In this document: positions 10,444-20,298 of the stretch, piece by piece
How positions within the stretch are numbered: the first letter of the stretch is position 1
How the letters are laid out: each line of letters begins with the position of its first letter
Assembly (NCBI GenBank): GCA_013176395.1
Contig: JABMLP010000052.1
Coordinates: forward strand, 1 to 48,380
From: Venturia oleaginea
Taxonomy: Eukaryota; Ascomycota; Dothideomycetes; Venturiales; Venturiaceae
Direction of reading: 5' to 3'
Length of the DNA stretch: 48,380 nt
Notes under the pieces: model-generated
What the model saw: only the letters and a program-made list of their open reading frames with translations
Told to the model about the DNA's origin: nothing
The model's database searches: none
Made by a program: the position numbers and the translations under genes

Positions 10444-12017
10444 ATGCCCCGAATTCTCGACCTTCCCTCCCTTGTGGACGATACTACCACCCTCGAAAAC
10501 AGTACTCTCGAAAACCCCCTAGCCTTCTACGACATCTTTATAACCCCTAGACTCGCAGCAACCCTTACTCAGAAGATTCAAGCTACCTTTGCAACCCCGG
10601 CGGACGAAGCCTCAGTCAAAGAAAATGAATACGTCCCAGTCTCACACGTTACTCTCGACCGCGCTTCGGCGCTCCCACTCCGCCAGCTTTTAGCTACCAT
10701 CTCCCATATGTTCAACACAGCCCAGCGAGACCAGGATACCATGTCCCGTTCAATTCAAGAACTCAAGCTCGAAGCCTCTGAGAACGAAGCTCGCGCCCTT
10801 CGAGCAGAACTCCAGGGCGTTACTTCTCGCGAAATCTCCGCCCCTCGACCAACCCAAGGCGACATCTCTATCTTTGAAGGAGATAAAAACAAATACAAGA
10901 GCTGGCTCTTAGACCTCCGGATAAAACTCAGCGCAGACTCCAAAGCATTCCCTTCAGTAAACTCACAAGTTACTTACGCCTTCAATCGACTTGACGACAA
11001 GTGCAAATCCACTATTCGCCCATACTACAACGAAACTACGAATCCATGGCCTTTTGAATCCCTCGACGAATTTATCTCAAAACTCAACGACAGCTACGCT
11101 CCTCGTTTCGATATTCAAGATGCCATGAATAAGCTGCAGAACCACAAGATGGCAAACCGAACATTTGCTACTTACGCCGCAGACTTCCGACGCCTACTCC
11201 AAGAAGCCGGAATCACCCTCCCTCACGTCTCAGAACCCGCAAACCCCTTAGAACAACTTATGATTGTCAACTTTCGCAACGGCCTGAGCGCAGAACTCAG
11301 CGGAGCAATGATTCACGTCCCTACGACAAAGAAACTGGAGGAGTTAATCGATCTGTGCCACAACTGCGAAGCCAACATGAAACAATTCGAGAAAATCTCT
11401 CGAGCTCGAAAAGCTCCCGTATTCTCAGGATCATCTACATCAGCTACCGCTCCCTCTGCATCCCAACGCGCATTCCTAGTCTCCCCCGCCACTTCTCACG
11501 CTTTCGGAGATGCCATGGACATTTCAGTTATGAGCCTCAACGGTAGTGCCGGCGCCGACATAGGTACCTGCCTCCCGTCTCTCCAGATGAAACCAATTGC
11601 ATCCTGGACCCTGGAAGAGAAAGCCGCCAATATCCAATGGCGAAAGACCAACAACCATTGCGGATACTGCGGAGAGCCCGTAGTAATTATGCCTATGGTC
11701 AGAAGCACATCGCCGCCGTATGCCCTAAGAAAGCCCAGCGTGGACGCCCCTCCAATCAGTTCACTACTCCCAACCAGTTCTCCAGTGACCCCATGCAGTT
11801 TGGCAACTCCGGAGCTCGAAACTTCAATCCCCCTATGAGCTTTAGCAATATGAGTATGTCAGGAGCATCGGGAGCGTATCCACAGAACGTCCAGACTTCC
11901 CGGATCACTCAAGGCCCTGAAGAACGCTCAGGTTCTACCGCCTCTTCTAGCACCACAAGCTACGGCTTCGGATCAGCCCCATACACCCCGAGTTCGGAAA
12001 ACTCACAGTCTCGTTGA
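10444..12017 (+). pseudogene. TE5 gag, frameshifted in the zinc knuckle
   Basis: Translation starts at the first ATG after the leader, at 10444. A coiled-coil-like stretch (residues about 90-120) precedes a Gypsy-type capsid domain (F-E-G-D-K-N-K-Y-K-S-W-L-L-D-L-R, then the F-A-T-Y-A-A-D-F-R-R-L-L region). The motif A-M-D-I-S-V-M before the nucleocapsid is typical of fungal gags. The zinc knuckle starts as C-G-Y-C-G-E in one frame (about 11660), but its H-I-A-A-V-C half is in another frame (about 11710), so a small indel splits it. The remaining C-terminus (Gln/Asn/Ser-rich) runs in the second frame to the TGA at 12015. Confidence 0.88.
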
Positions 12018-15000
12018 AAAGACGTTTATCGAGACACGACAATAAATCGAAACAACATGTTCTTCACATCAGTTCGGCAGTTCTAGGTTACTCAGAGAAA
12101 TCAACAGGAGAAATTGATGGACCAGTAGACTCTAGACCAATCATAGTCCCAATTACACTTAATGAATCGATCAAAACCCTCGCCGTTACTGATTCCTTTG
12201 CCACAGGAAGTTTCATAGACCTCGATTTTGCGCAATCCCACGGCTTTCCTTTTATTCCCCTCGAAAACCCCCGCCGCCTCAAAGCCTTTGACGGCGAACA
12301 GGCATCCTCTGCACCCTCTTACGTTACTCACGAAATCCACGTCTCCGTTAGAACCGGAGAACACCACCTCGGAACCACGAAATTCTTTGTTACCCGTCTC
12401 GGCTCCGCAGCAGTCATCTTTGGCACTCCCTGAATGAACCTCCACGGTGTGAAACTCGATTTTGAGAATCGTAGTATTCACTTCGGTACCCACTGTTCTA
12501 AGAAATGTCTTCAGGGCCACAAGGGCTCTGTTGAGTATATCCCGCTCCCGTTTGGTGCCCGCGCACCCCCTCAAGAAACCCCGGACTCTCCTCGCGATTG
12601 GAAGATTGTCAACTCTCACGCTTTTCAATGGAATTCTAAGCAGCCCAATGCTCAAATCTACGCAATCAGTATTCAAGATATCGATAAATTTCTGGCGAAG
12701 AAACCAGATTACAAAGACCCTCGCCCCCAGTTACCCAAAGACCGTCACGACCTCGCGCACGCTTTTAACAGAAAAGCTGCTGATTCACTGCCCCCTTCAC
12801 GCCTCGTCGACCACAAAATCGAAATTCAAGAAGACAAGAAAGACCAGTTACCCAACGCTCCTCTCTACGGTATGTCCCAGAACGAACTCAAATGCCTCCG
12901 GAAATGGCTGGAGGAGAATTTGGGAAAAGGTTTTATCAGAAAAAGCCAGTCCGACGTCAGTTCCCCATGTATCTTTGCTAAAAAACCAGGTGGTGGTCTG
13001 CGATTCTGCGTAGACTACCGAAAACCCAACGCGATTACTCGAAAAAACCGATACCCTATTCCCTTACTCCGCGAAACCCTAGACAAACTCAGCAAAGCCA
13101 AGTACTTCACGAAGATCGATATTATCTCAGCATTCAACGCACTCCGAGTCCACCCCGACAGCGTTCCTCTCACTGCATTCAGAACCCGCTTCGGTCTGTT
13201 CGAATCTCTAGTTATGAACTTCGGCCTCTGCAATGCCCCGGCGACCTGGCAGTCGTATATTATTAACGAACAACTTAAAGACTTCCTCGACGTTTTCTGC
13301 ACCGCGTACCTCGACGATATCCTAATCTACAGCGAAACTCTCGAAGAGCATAAAATTCAAGTGCGGCAGGTTATCGAACGAATGCACGCAGCAGGACTCA
13401 ACATCGACATCGACAAATGCGAATTCTACCAGACAGAAGTCAAATTTCTCGGTTTAATTATCACAGACCACGGAATCCGGATGGACCCGGACAAAGTCAA
13501 AACAATCATTGATTGGCAATACTGTACCACTCGCCATGACGTCCAATCCTTCCTCGGTTTTGCCAATTTCTACCGCCGTTTTATTTTCAATTACTCCTCC
13601 ACCGCGAAACCTCTTACCGACTTACTGAAAAAAGACAAGCCGTTCTACTTCGGCCCAAAACAGCGCGCCGCTTTTGATAAACTCCAAGAAGCCTTCATCT
13701 CCGCACCAATCCTCGCACATTTCGACCCTACAAAGAAGTGTATTGTCGAAACAAACGCCTCCGACTGGGTAGGCGCTGGAGTACTCTCAAAAATCGGCAA
13801 TGACGGTTTGCTACACCCCGTCGCCTTCTTCTCTCACAAGTTCACACCCCAGGAGTGTAATTACGAAATCTACGACAAAGAACTCCTAGCAATCATTCGC
13901 GCATTTGAAGAGTGGCGAGGAGAGCTCGAAGGAACTGAAGACCCGATCGAAGTTATTACAGACCACCGAAACCTCGAATACTACATGTCAACCAAAAAAC
14001 TTACTCGCCGACAAGCCCGTTGGGCCGAATTCCTCTCCCAATTCCACTTCGAAATCAAATGGAGACCAGAAAAAGATACTACTAAACCCGACGCCTTGAC
14101 CCACCGCTCCCAAGACCTCCCCTCAAACGTATCCGACCCGCGTATCCAGCACCAGTCACAGGTTATGCTTAAACCCCACACACTTGACCCTAAGATTCGA
14201 AAAGAACTAGCGCTCCAAGTCCACAATCTTTCATTATGCCCAGTTACGCTTCGTGACCACTCCTCTCCACAAGACTTCGAGAAAAACCCAGACTACCGCG
14301 ACTCTTCCGAAAATGACGGGGACGAATCCCTTGAGCCCCTCAACGATATATGGAACAAACCTAGCAACGACGCAGTAGCTGAAGAACAAACCCCAACCAC
14401 CCCGTTCTCCCCTCCGGACATATTCATCCCTTCGCAAGACCCAGACGACGAAGACCTTATTTGGGACGAAGACAAGTTTGAAGAACTCTACGCTAGAGCG
14501 TTGACTAAAGACAAAGAACCACGCGAAGTCTTGAAAAAACTACGCGACGGCAAAACCCACCACCGAACGTTGCGGATGCAGGACTGCGAAGAACGCGACG
14601 GCCGTCTTTGGTATAAAAAGTGTCTATTTATTCCCCAAGACGATACACTACAAGCATACATTCTGAAAGCGAACCACGACTGTAATGTCGCAGGTCACCC
14701 GGGTAAAGCTAACAACTTCCTCAAACTCAGCAAGTTCTACTACTGGCATGGCATGCACGCCACCTCGGACAAATGGGTCTCACGATGCGACGCCTGTCGA
14801 CGCGCAAAACCGAGCAACCTAATGTACCAAGGACTCCTCAACACTCTCGAAGCCCCTCAACGAAGATGGGAAGACATCCAGATGGACTTCATTACCGATT
14901 TACCTGCTACACGCAAAGGAGGTAATACCTGCCTCTTAGTAATTGTCGATCGCCTCACCAAAATCAAGCACCTTATCCCCTGCCAAAAACTCCCAGAAGC

Positions 15001-16251
15001 CCGCGAATGCGCCTTACTCTTTCTCCAACACTTCTACCCCCTCCACGGCTTACCTCGAAGCATTATCTCCGACCGAGGATCCCAATTCGTTGCTATCCTC
15101 TGGAAAGTACTCTGCAAACGCCTCGGAATCCGAATCCGCCTCTCTACCAGTTTCCACCCCGAGACAGATGGCGGGACCGAGCGAGCGAATGCCCAAGTCG
15201 AAATCTACATCCGTGCTTACTGCAATTATCAACAAGATGATTGGGACGAATAGTTACCACTCTGCGAATTCGTGATCAACAACACACCCTCCAATGCAAC
15301 AAAACTCACACCATTTTTTGCCGCCTACGGCTACGATCCACGCTCCGGATTGGAAGCGCCAATTCAACCAGACCGTAACGCCTCTCGCCACGAAATTACC
15401 GAGACACGAAAAGCTAATTCCATGGCTGACTTCATGGCAAACCTTGAGAAGATTTGCTACAACGAGATCCGCCACGCCAGCGCTACCTACGAATATTTCA
15501 AGAACAAACATCGGCTTGGTTCTCCAAACTACAAAGTTGGTGACTGGGTTTGGCTAAACCTCAAGAATATCAAGACCACGCGCCCATCCAAAAAGTTGGA
15601 CTGCAAGTTCGCCGGCAAATTCAAGATTCTACAAGCCCTAGACCACGACGCTTACTGTAAGAGTTCAACCCTCAAAGGTGTTTCGCAAGTGAGGGAAGAC
15701 AGCTTATATTTCAAGTATCTAAGTACAGAGAAGAAAGTGTAAATACAGGAAGGATAGCTCGTATATATATAATCCTCCTTTTACAATAGATCCTTCTAGA
15801 AAGTATCTTTAAATGGAAACGTGACAGCTTGCAAAATAGAACATGGCAGCTTGCGAAATAGAACATGACAGCTTGCAAAATAGAACATGACAGCTTGCAA
15901 AATAGAACATGACAGCTTGCAAAATAGAACATGACAGCTTGCATAATAACAAGAGAACAATTGGAAATCCAGTCATGGATAAGCTAGAGAGAAGGATTCC
16001 ATCCCTTAACACAACCTCCTCCCGTCGATGTTGAAGAAAACGATGGAATCTACACCCTGGATGAAGTCGTTGATTCACGATTCAACAAAGCTACGAAGAG
16101 ATTTGACTACAAGGTTAAATGGGAAGGCTATTACTTACCGACATGGGAACCCCTTCAATTCTTGCACAACGCAGAGAGCGCGGTTGATGAATTTCACCAG
16201 AGATATCCAAGAAAACCAAAACCAAAACCAACCGGATACAGGCCTGGTTAG
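12014..16251 (+). pseudogene. TE5 pol (protease-RT-RNase H-integrase-chromodomain), broken by two stops and an LTR
   Basis: A single frame covers the protease (active-site region reads D-S-F-A-T-G, where D-S-G-A-T-G is expected), a TGA at 12431-12433 in place of the flap Trp, and RT with A-Y-L-D-D-I-L-I-Y (about 13310). RNase H follows with E-T-N-A-S-D, where a catalytic Asp is Asn. Then come the H-H-C-C zinc domain (14670-14815) and integrase D-F-I, S-D-R-G-S and the catalytic Glu. A TAG at 15251-15253 again replaces a Trp. The frame is then interrupted at 15656-16011 by a B-type LTR. The chromodomain (16045-16190) and the TAG at 16249-16251 follow. About 40 codons expected between integrase and chromodomain are missing. 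Confidence 0.92.
15656..16011 (-). repeat. B-type LTR (356 bp) inside TE5 pol, without target duplication
   Basis: On the plus strand it runs from TGTAAGAG to CCCTTAACA. It is longer than the other copies because it carries six 22-bp units instead of four. The flanks are CTTAC on the left and CAACC on the right, so no target duplication exists, and TE5 coding sequence is missing at the site. Confidence 0.93.
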
Positions 16252-16326
16252 GATTCGATCATGCTTCAAGTTTGTCAGTCACCTCGCCAAATAGTTCAGT
16301 TTGAACCATTGCGCCTCGGCCTTGTT

Positions 16327-16335
16327 GGGGGGTAC
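16327..16335 (+). other. Polypurine tract of TE5
   Basis: GGGGGGTAC lies directly before the 3' LTR, the same as in TE3. Confidence 0.8.
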
Positions 16336-16539
16336 TGTTATGATCGAATTATGTTGGTATTCGAATGCAGTTAAACGTAGTTAAATGTGGTGGTTCTGCT
16401 CGATCAGGTCTAGCGCGAGACTGGTCGCAAGTACTTAGACTCGTCTCTACCTCTTAGTTAGCTCCTCATCCTTACAACTTCGCACATCCCATAGAATTCA
16501 AGTCATGCTTCCAAGTCAAGTCCAAGGTCAAAGGTGACA
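16336..16539 (+). repeat. 3' LTR of TE5 (204 bp)
   Basis: It begins TGTTATGATCG and ends AAGGTGACA, followed by the ACAAC target duplication. It is nearly identical to the 5' LTR. Confidence 0.95.
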
Positions 16540-16780
16540 ACAACTCAATTGACCAACTCTGTGAAGGCCGCTACTTGTCCAACTCTTGTAAAGGGCGCTG
16601 TTTGTCCAACTCTGTGAAGGACACAACTCAATCGGCCAACTCTGTGAAGGACACAACTCAATTGGCCAACTCTATGAAGGCCGCTGCTTGTCCGACTCTG
16701 TGAAGGACACGACTCAATTGGCCAACTCTGTGAAGGCCGCTGCTCGTCCAACTCTGTGAAGGACGCTACTGGGATCGCTG
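16540..16780 (-). repeat. Tandem repeats at the N-terminus of TE4 gag, part 2
   Basis: Eight copies of the CCAACTCTGTGAAGG-type core are spaced by CCGCTGCTTGTC, GCGCTGTTTGTC or ACACAACTCAATTGGC. Read on the minus strand, the first part encodes the same D-E-Q-R-P-S-Q-S-W-P-I-E-S unit as the TE4 gag start. TE5 split the array. Confidence 0.88.
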
Positions 16781-16845
16781 TCTCGGTGACAAGCGCTGCT
16801 GACTTTGGGATGCTTAAAAAGCTTCTGGTTGTACGTCCGTAACGG

Positions 16846-16921
16846 AAGTTTGTAATAATGTGAGAGGCGTGGTCAATATGTTTTTCAATTGACTATCCTG
16901 ATTGACGAGTATTACAAACTT
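16846..16921. repeat. 76-bp element with 12-bp perfect terminal inverted repeats
   Basis: AAGTTTGTAATA at 16846-16857 is the exact reverse complement of TATTACAAACTT at 16910-16921. The middle (about 52 bp) is unremarkable. It lies exactly at the border between the TE4 leader and the TE6 fragment. It could be a miniature inverted-repeat element, a remnant of a very short LTR, or a chance palindrome. No convincing target duplication flanks it. Confidence 0.5.
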
Positions 16922-18018
16922 GAAGAAAAGAGAGAAAGACTAGAATAAATGGTTTTGTAATCAGTGGTGGTGGGGTTGTGGAATCTTCCAGCAGTTTCCA
17001 AAGGTTGACGGCATAGCCGAGAACCACAATCTAGGCCATAGCCTGTGACAATTAGCATCTTCTTGAGTTTTTCAAAGGCGAAGATGCAGGCGTCGTTCAT
17101 GTCGAACTTCGTGTCTTTCTTGGTTAATCTGGTAAGAGGTCGTGCGGTCCTGCTGAAGTTTCGAATAAACCGGCGGTAGAAGTTACAGAAGCCTAGGAAA
17201 GCTTGAACATGTTTCAGTTTTTTCGGGAGCTGCCAGTATTTTACTATGGCAACTTTGTCAGGGTCAACGGAGATACCTGTTGTAGAAATAATGAAGCCCA
17301 GGTACTGGGTAGTTTGGACAGAAAACTCGCATTTGTCAATATCGATTTGAAGACCAGCGGCCTGGAGCTTGGAGATAACGATTCGGACGTGGACTTGATG
17401 TGAGAGTTCGTCCTCGGAGTAGATTAGAATATCATCGAGGTATGCTGTACAAATCGTATCGAGTTCGGTAAAGAGAATCCCGTTTAGGTAGCGTTGCCAA
17501 CTTGCAGGGCTGTTGCAGAGGCCGAATGGCATAACTTTACATTCGTAGGAGCCATATCTGGTACGGAATGTTGAAAGCTCCTCACTGGCCGAATCTATTC
17601 GAATTCTGTGAAAGGCTTGTCGGATGTCAAGTTTGGTAAAGAATTTCGCTCGACTAAGGCGCTGGAGTGTTTCGTCCAAGAGTGGGATAGGATAGCGGTC
17701 CCTCTTTGTAATTTCGTTCAGTCGGCGAAAGTCGATACAGAAACGGAGCTTGGGTTTCTCGCCTGGAGCGCCTGCCTTTTTTGCCACCAGGATAGGCGAT
17801 TGGAACGGCGAATTGCTAGTCTCGATGAATCCCTATTCTAGGTTCTTGGTGAGGTATTTTTTGACAAACTCGAGTTCCTCTAGCGATTGGTTGTAGAGAG
17901 GACAGAATCCTGGGAGATGTTGTTTATCAGGGAGTAATTTAATCTTGTGGTCTACTCCTTTTCGTAGGGGTGGAAGCTTATTAGACTCGCTTTTTGAGAA
18001 GGCAACAGCGAGGTCCGC
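16922..18018 (-). pseudogene. TE6: Gypsy pol fragment (RT and start of RNase H)
   Basis: The minus strand encodes the stretch leading into RT (D-H-K-I-K-L-L-P) at about 17940, an in-frame TAG before G-F-I-E-T-S-N-S-P-F at about 17840, then a good RT core with R-F-C-I-D-F-R-R-L-N-E, A-Y-L-D-D-I-L-I-Y (about 17430) and the connection domain (H-V-Q-A-F-L-G-F-C-N-F-Y-R-R-F-I). Similarity stops at about 16990, where the RNase H domain should begin. Upstream it is cut at 18018 by the TE7 LTR. Confidence 0.88.
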
Positions 18019-18260
18019 TGTGACGGGTTAAGATCATGCCTGGATACCAGAGAAAACCACCCAAATGTGCAATACAATCTAGCTAAGCAGGAAAAGATAG
18101 ATACACAGTTGCAAACTCCTTTTGAAGCAGATGCCAAGCCATTCACATGCTTGCCGCAGAATCATTCCGAGGTTTGACAGGAGATGCCAAGCCATTCACA
18201 AGCTTACCCTAGAGAGATAGGCAAAGCCTAGATAAAGGCCCAAGGGTCTAGCCCGTGACA
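18019..18260 (-). repeat. 3' LTR of TE7 (242 bp)
   Basis: On the plus strand it runs from TGTGACGGG to GCCCGTGACA. On the minus strand the polypurine tract GGAAGGGGGTAA immediately precedes it, which makes it the 3' LTR of the fragment at 18261-18521. It interrupts the TE6 pol frame. Confidence 0.75.
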
Positions 18261-18521
18261 TTACCCCCTTCCTCTCCCACGACGATTTCCACGTAGTTGT
18301 GGACCATCATTCTGAGCGATATCACCGTATTGTGTTTCAAATCGATCTAAAGCCATTGTCTCAACCACTGCATCCAATGGTTCCCATGTAGGCATAGCCC
18401 ATCCCTTCCATTGTACCAGTGCTTGGCGTTGTCCGTGCCGGGTCCGTGCCGGGTCCGCGCTGCGAGAATGTCTTCAACAAAGAACTCATCTTCTCCGTCA
18501 ACTACAATAGCTCCTGGTTCG
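18261..18521 (-). pseudogene. TE7: chromodomain and pol tail fragment of a Gypsy element
   Basis: The minus strand encodes a chromodomain start (D-E-F-F-V-E-D-I-L-A-A-R), then, in a shifted frame, Q-W-K-G-W-A-M-P-T-W-E-P-L and a tail with A-L-D-R-F-E-T-Q-Y-G and N-D-G-P-Q-L-R, ending at a TAA that directly abuts the LTR. The frame break coincides with an 11-bp tandem duplication (CGGACCCGGCA twice, about 18440-18465); without the second copy the frame would be continuous. The tail belongs to the same lineage as TE2 and TE10. The upstream part is replaced by LTR debris at 18522. Confidence 0.88.
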
Positions 18522-18574
18522 TGTAAAAGTTCAACCCTCAAAGGTGTTTCGCAAGTGAGGGAAGACAGCTTATA
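18522..18574 (-). repeat. 53-bp fragment of a B-type LTR end
   Basis: TGTAAAAGTTCAACC and the following 38 bases match the end of the B-type LTRs, then stop at CTTATA, where an A-type LTR begins. It is the debris of an LTR-LTR rearrangement or of a nested insertion. Confidence 0.85.
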
Positions 18575-18867
18575 TGTAAGGGGTCAACCTTCAGAGGTAT
18601 TTCGCAAGTGAGGGAAGACTGCTTGTATTTCAAGTATCTAAGTACAAAGAAGAAAGTGTAGGTACAGGAAGGACAACTTGTATATATAATCTCCTAGGTA
18701 GGAAAAGGACATGCTGTCCTGAGAAGAGAATAGAAAGGAGTAGAAGCACATGTGAAACAGTCCCTGAATAATCCCTGCTAAGCGCACGTGAGAAACTATC
18801 AGGAACCTACCAGGAATTGCTAAGAATCCACCTAGGATAGATGGATATAGGATACCATCCCGTGACA
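18575..18867 (-). repeat. A-type LTR (293 bp)
   Basis: On the plus strand it runs from TGTAAGGGG to CCCGTGACA, and it is the reverse complement of the solo LTR at 19343-19636 with scattered differences. The flanks TTATA and GGTTG do not match, so there is no target duplication. Confidence 0.9.
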
Positions 18868-19331
18868 GGTTGGGAGGTTGTTGGAGTAGTTTAATAAATA
18901 CGATATTTGTTACGCTGAACGAGCAAAACAGAGTTATTCGGAAGTAGATTCAACACGAACTTAACGATAGGAGCCGATGAACAGAACGAGTGTCACCCTG
19001 TGACTTGACTGTATTGACTGCAGAGGGTAAGTACACCGTTGCATCTGCATGCATATATATGCATGTCAATGCATTCCTTGGCATCTATCACGTGCACTAT
19101 GCCTGAGGTATCAAGGACTGGCATGCCACTGTTCAACAATATTAGTTGACTCTGAATTGCTCAAAAATGCAATAAAAGCCTTCTATATACTATTTACATG
19201 CGGTATAGCGCGTATACTTACTGCGACTGCGACGTTGTCGCCATCAAAAGGTGGGTCAAATTCATAGACAAAATTTATTGCTAATACATACATTTACAGT
19301 CTAGAATGTATGCGAATGTATGCGCAGTGTT
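18868..19331. other. Non-coding stretch left of the MULE-end repeat
   Basis: No gene or retroelement domain is recognised. It includes a short palindromic patch (TGCATGCATATATATGCATG, about 19047-19066) and ends with GAATGTATGC repeats that lead into the MULE-end copy at 19332. It may be the body of a non-autonomous MULE-like element, but the left edge cannot be set. Confidence 0.4.
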
Positions 19332-19694
19332 CAATGTATGTCTGTCACGGGATGGTATCCTATATCCATTTTATCCAAGGTGGATTCTTAGCAATTCCTG
19401 GTAGGTTCCTGATAGTTTCTCACATGCGCCTAGCAGGGATTATTCAGGGACTGTTTCACATGCGCTTCTACTCCTTTCTATTCTCTTCTCAGGACAGCAT
19501 GCCCTTTTCCTACTTGGAAGATTATATATACAAGTTGTCCTTCCTGTACCTACACTTTCTTCTTTGTACTTAGATACTTGAAATACAAGCAGTCTTCCCT
19601 CACTTGCGAAATACCTCTAAAGGTTGACCCCTTACAATGTCCTAGCAATTGAATGTATGTGTTGGCTAGATTTTTTGATGTATGTGTTCATACG
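19332..19694. repeat. Copy of a MULE-flanking terminal sequence, split by a solo LTR
   Basis: Positions 19332-19342 plus 19642-19694 (64 bp once the LTR and one target duplicate are removed) match 29947-30010 beside the MULE transposase gene, with two differences. The sequence has a rhythm of ATGTATGT motifs. It appears to be a terminal region of the MULE family. Confidence 0.8.
19343..19636 (+). repeat. A-type solo LTR (294 bp) with target duplication ATGTC
   Basis: It begins TGTCACGGGATGG and ends CCCCTTACA. ATGTC at 19338-19342 is repeated at 19637-19641. The empty site is represented elsewhere in the window at 29947-30010, which confirms both borders. Confidence 0.96.
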
Positions 19695-19700
19695 TTAACT

Positions 19701-19965
19701 AACCGGTTCCCAATCTGGTATCCATAGAATCTCTCTTCTCGTGACCGCGCCGTGGTCATCTACTTCGCATTCGGGTAGCTGTACCGACAACTTGAGCTCT
19801 GGAGGAAAGGAACGTTCGCCAGTAACTATAGCTGTATGAATAGCTTGGTAGGATTGGTCCTCTGCTATTGCGCGATCCCAGAGAAGTTGTAACTCTGGTT
19901 TCTCGAAAAGATCGCATCCTTTTGCAACTGATCGGTTTTGACCGTACCTAGTAGTGGACCGGTGT
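19701..19965 (-). pseudogene. TE9: Gypsy pol scrap (linker between RNase H and integrase)
   Basis: The minus-strand frame encodes L-L-W-D-R-A-I-A-E-D-Q-S-Y, P-P-E-L-K-L-S-V-Q-L-P-E-C and I-L-W-I-P-D-W-E-P-V. This corresponds to the TE10 pol stretch before its integrase zinc domain (R-W-E-T-A-L-E-G-D-L-D-Y to W-L-P-S-Y-E-P-L). It is bounded by the TE10 LTR on the right and the MULE-end copy on the left. Confidence 0.8.
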
Positions 19966-20276
19966 TGTAAGAGTTCAACCCTCAAAGGTGTTTCGCAAGT
20001 GAGAGAAGACTGCTTGTATTTCAAAGTATCTAAGTACAGAGAAGAAAGTGTAAATACAGGAAGGATAGCTCGTATAAATAATCCTCCTCTTACAATAGAT
20101 CCTTCTAGAAAGTATCTTTAAATGGAAACGTGACAGCTTGCGAAATAGAACATGGCAGCTTGCGAAATAGAACATGACAGCTTGCAAAATAGAACATGAC
20201 AGCTTGCAGAATAACAAGAGAACAATTGGAAATCCAGTCATGGATAAGCTAGAGAGAAGGATTCCATCCCTTAACA
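19966..20276 (-). repeat. 3' LTR of TE10 (B-type, 311 bp)
   Basis: On the plus strand it runs from TGTAAGAG to CCCTTAACA, with four 22-bp units. It directly follows the pol stop codon and polypurine tract on the minus strand. Confidence 0.95.
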
Positions 20277-20298
20277 TTATCCCCTCCCCCCCTCTCTT
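20277..20298 (-). other. Polypurine tract of TE10, overlapping the pol stop codon
   Basis: On the minus strand a purine run ending AGGGGATAA directly precedes the LTR. The last codons of pol (Arg-Glu-Gly-Gly-Arg-Gly-stop) are the tract itself. Confidence 0.85.

Larger units (their letters stand above)
10168..16539 (+). mobile_element. TE5: full-length Ty3/Gypsy chromodomain retrotransposon with 5-bp target duplication ACAAC
   Basis: The 204-bp LTRs at 10168-10371 and 16336-16539 differ at three positions that I can see. ACAAC at 10163-10167 is repeated at 16540-16544, so both outer edges are certain. Inside are gag, protease, RT-RNase H-integrase and chromodomain. It landed in the tandem-repeat N-terminus of TE4 gag. 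It is not functional now: the zinc knuckle is frameshifted, two Trp codons in pol have become stops, and a foreign LTR replaces part of the region between integrase and chromodomain. Confidence 0.95.

Noticed and set aside
12101..12676. Minus-strand frame of 191 codons
   Set aside because: It lies antisense to the TE5 protease and RT start, has no domain signal, and is best explained by codon bias of the real frame.
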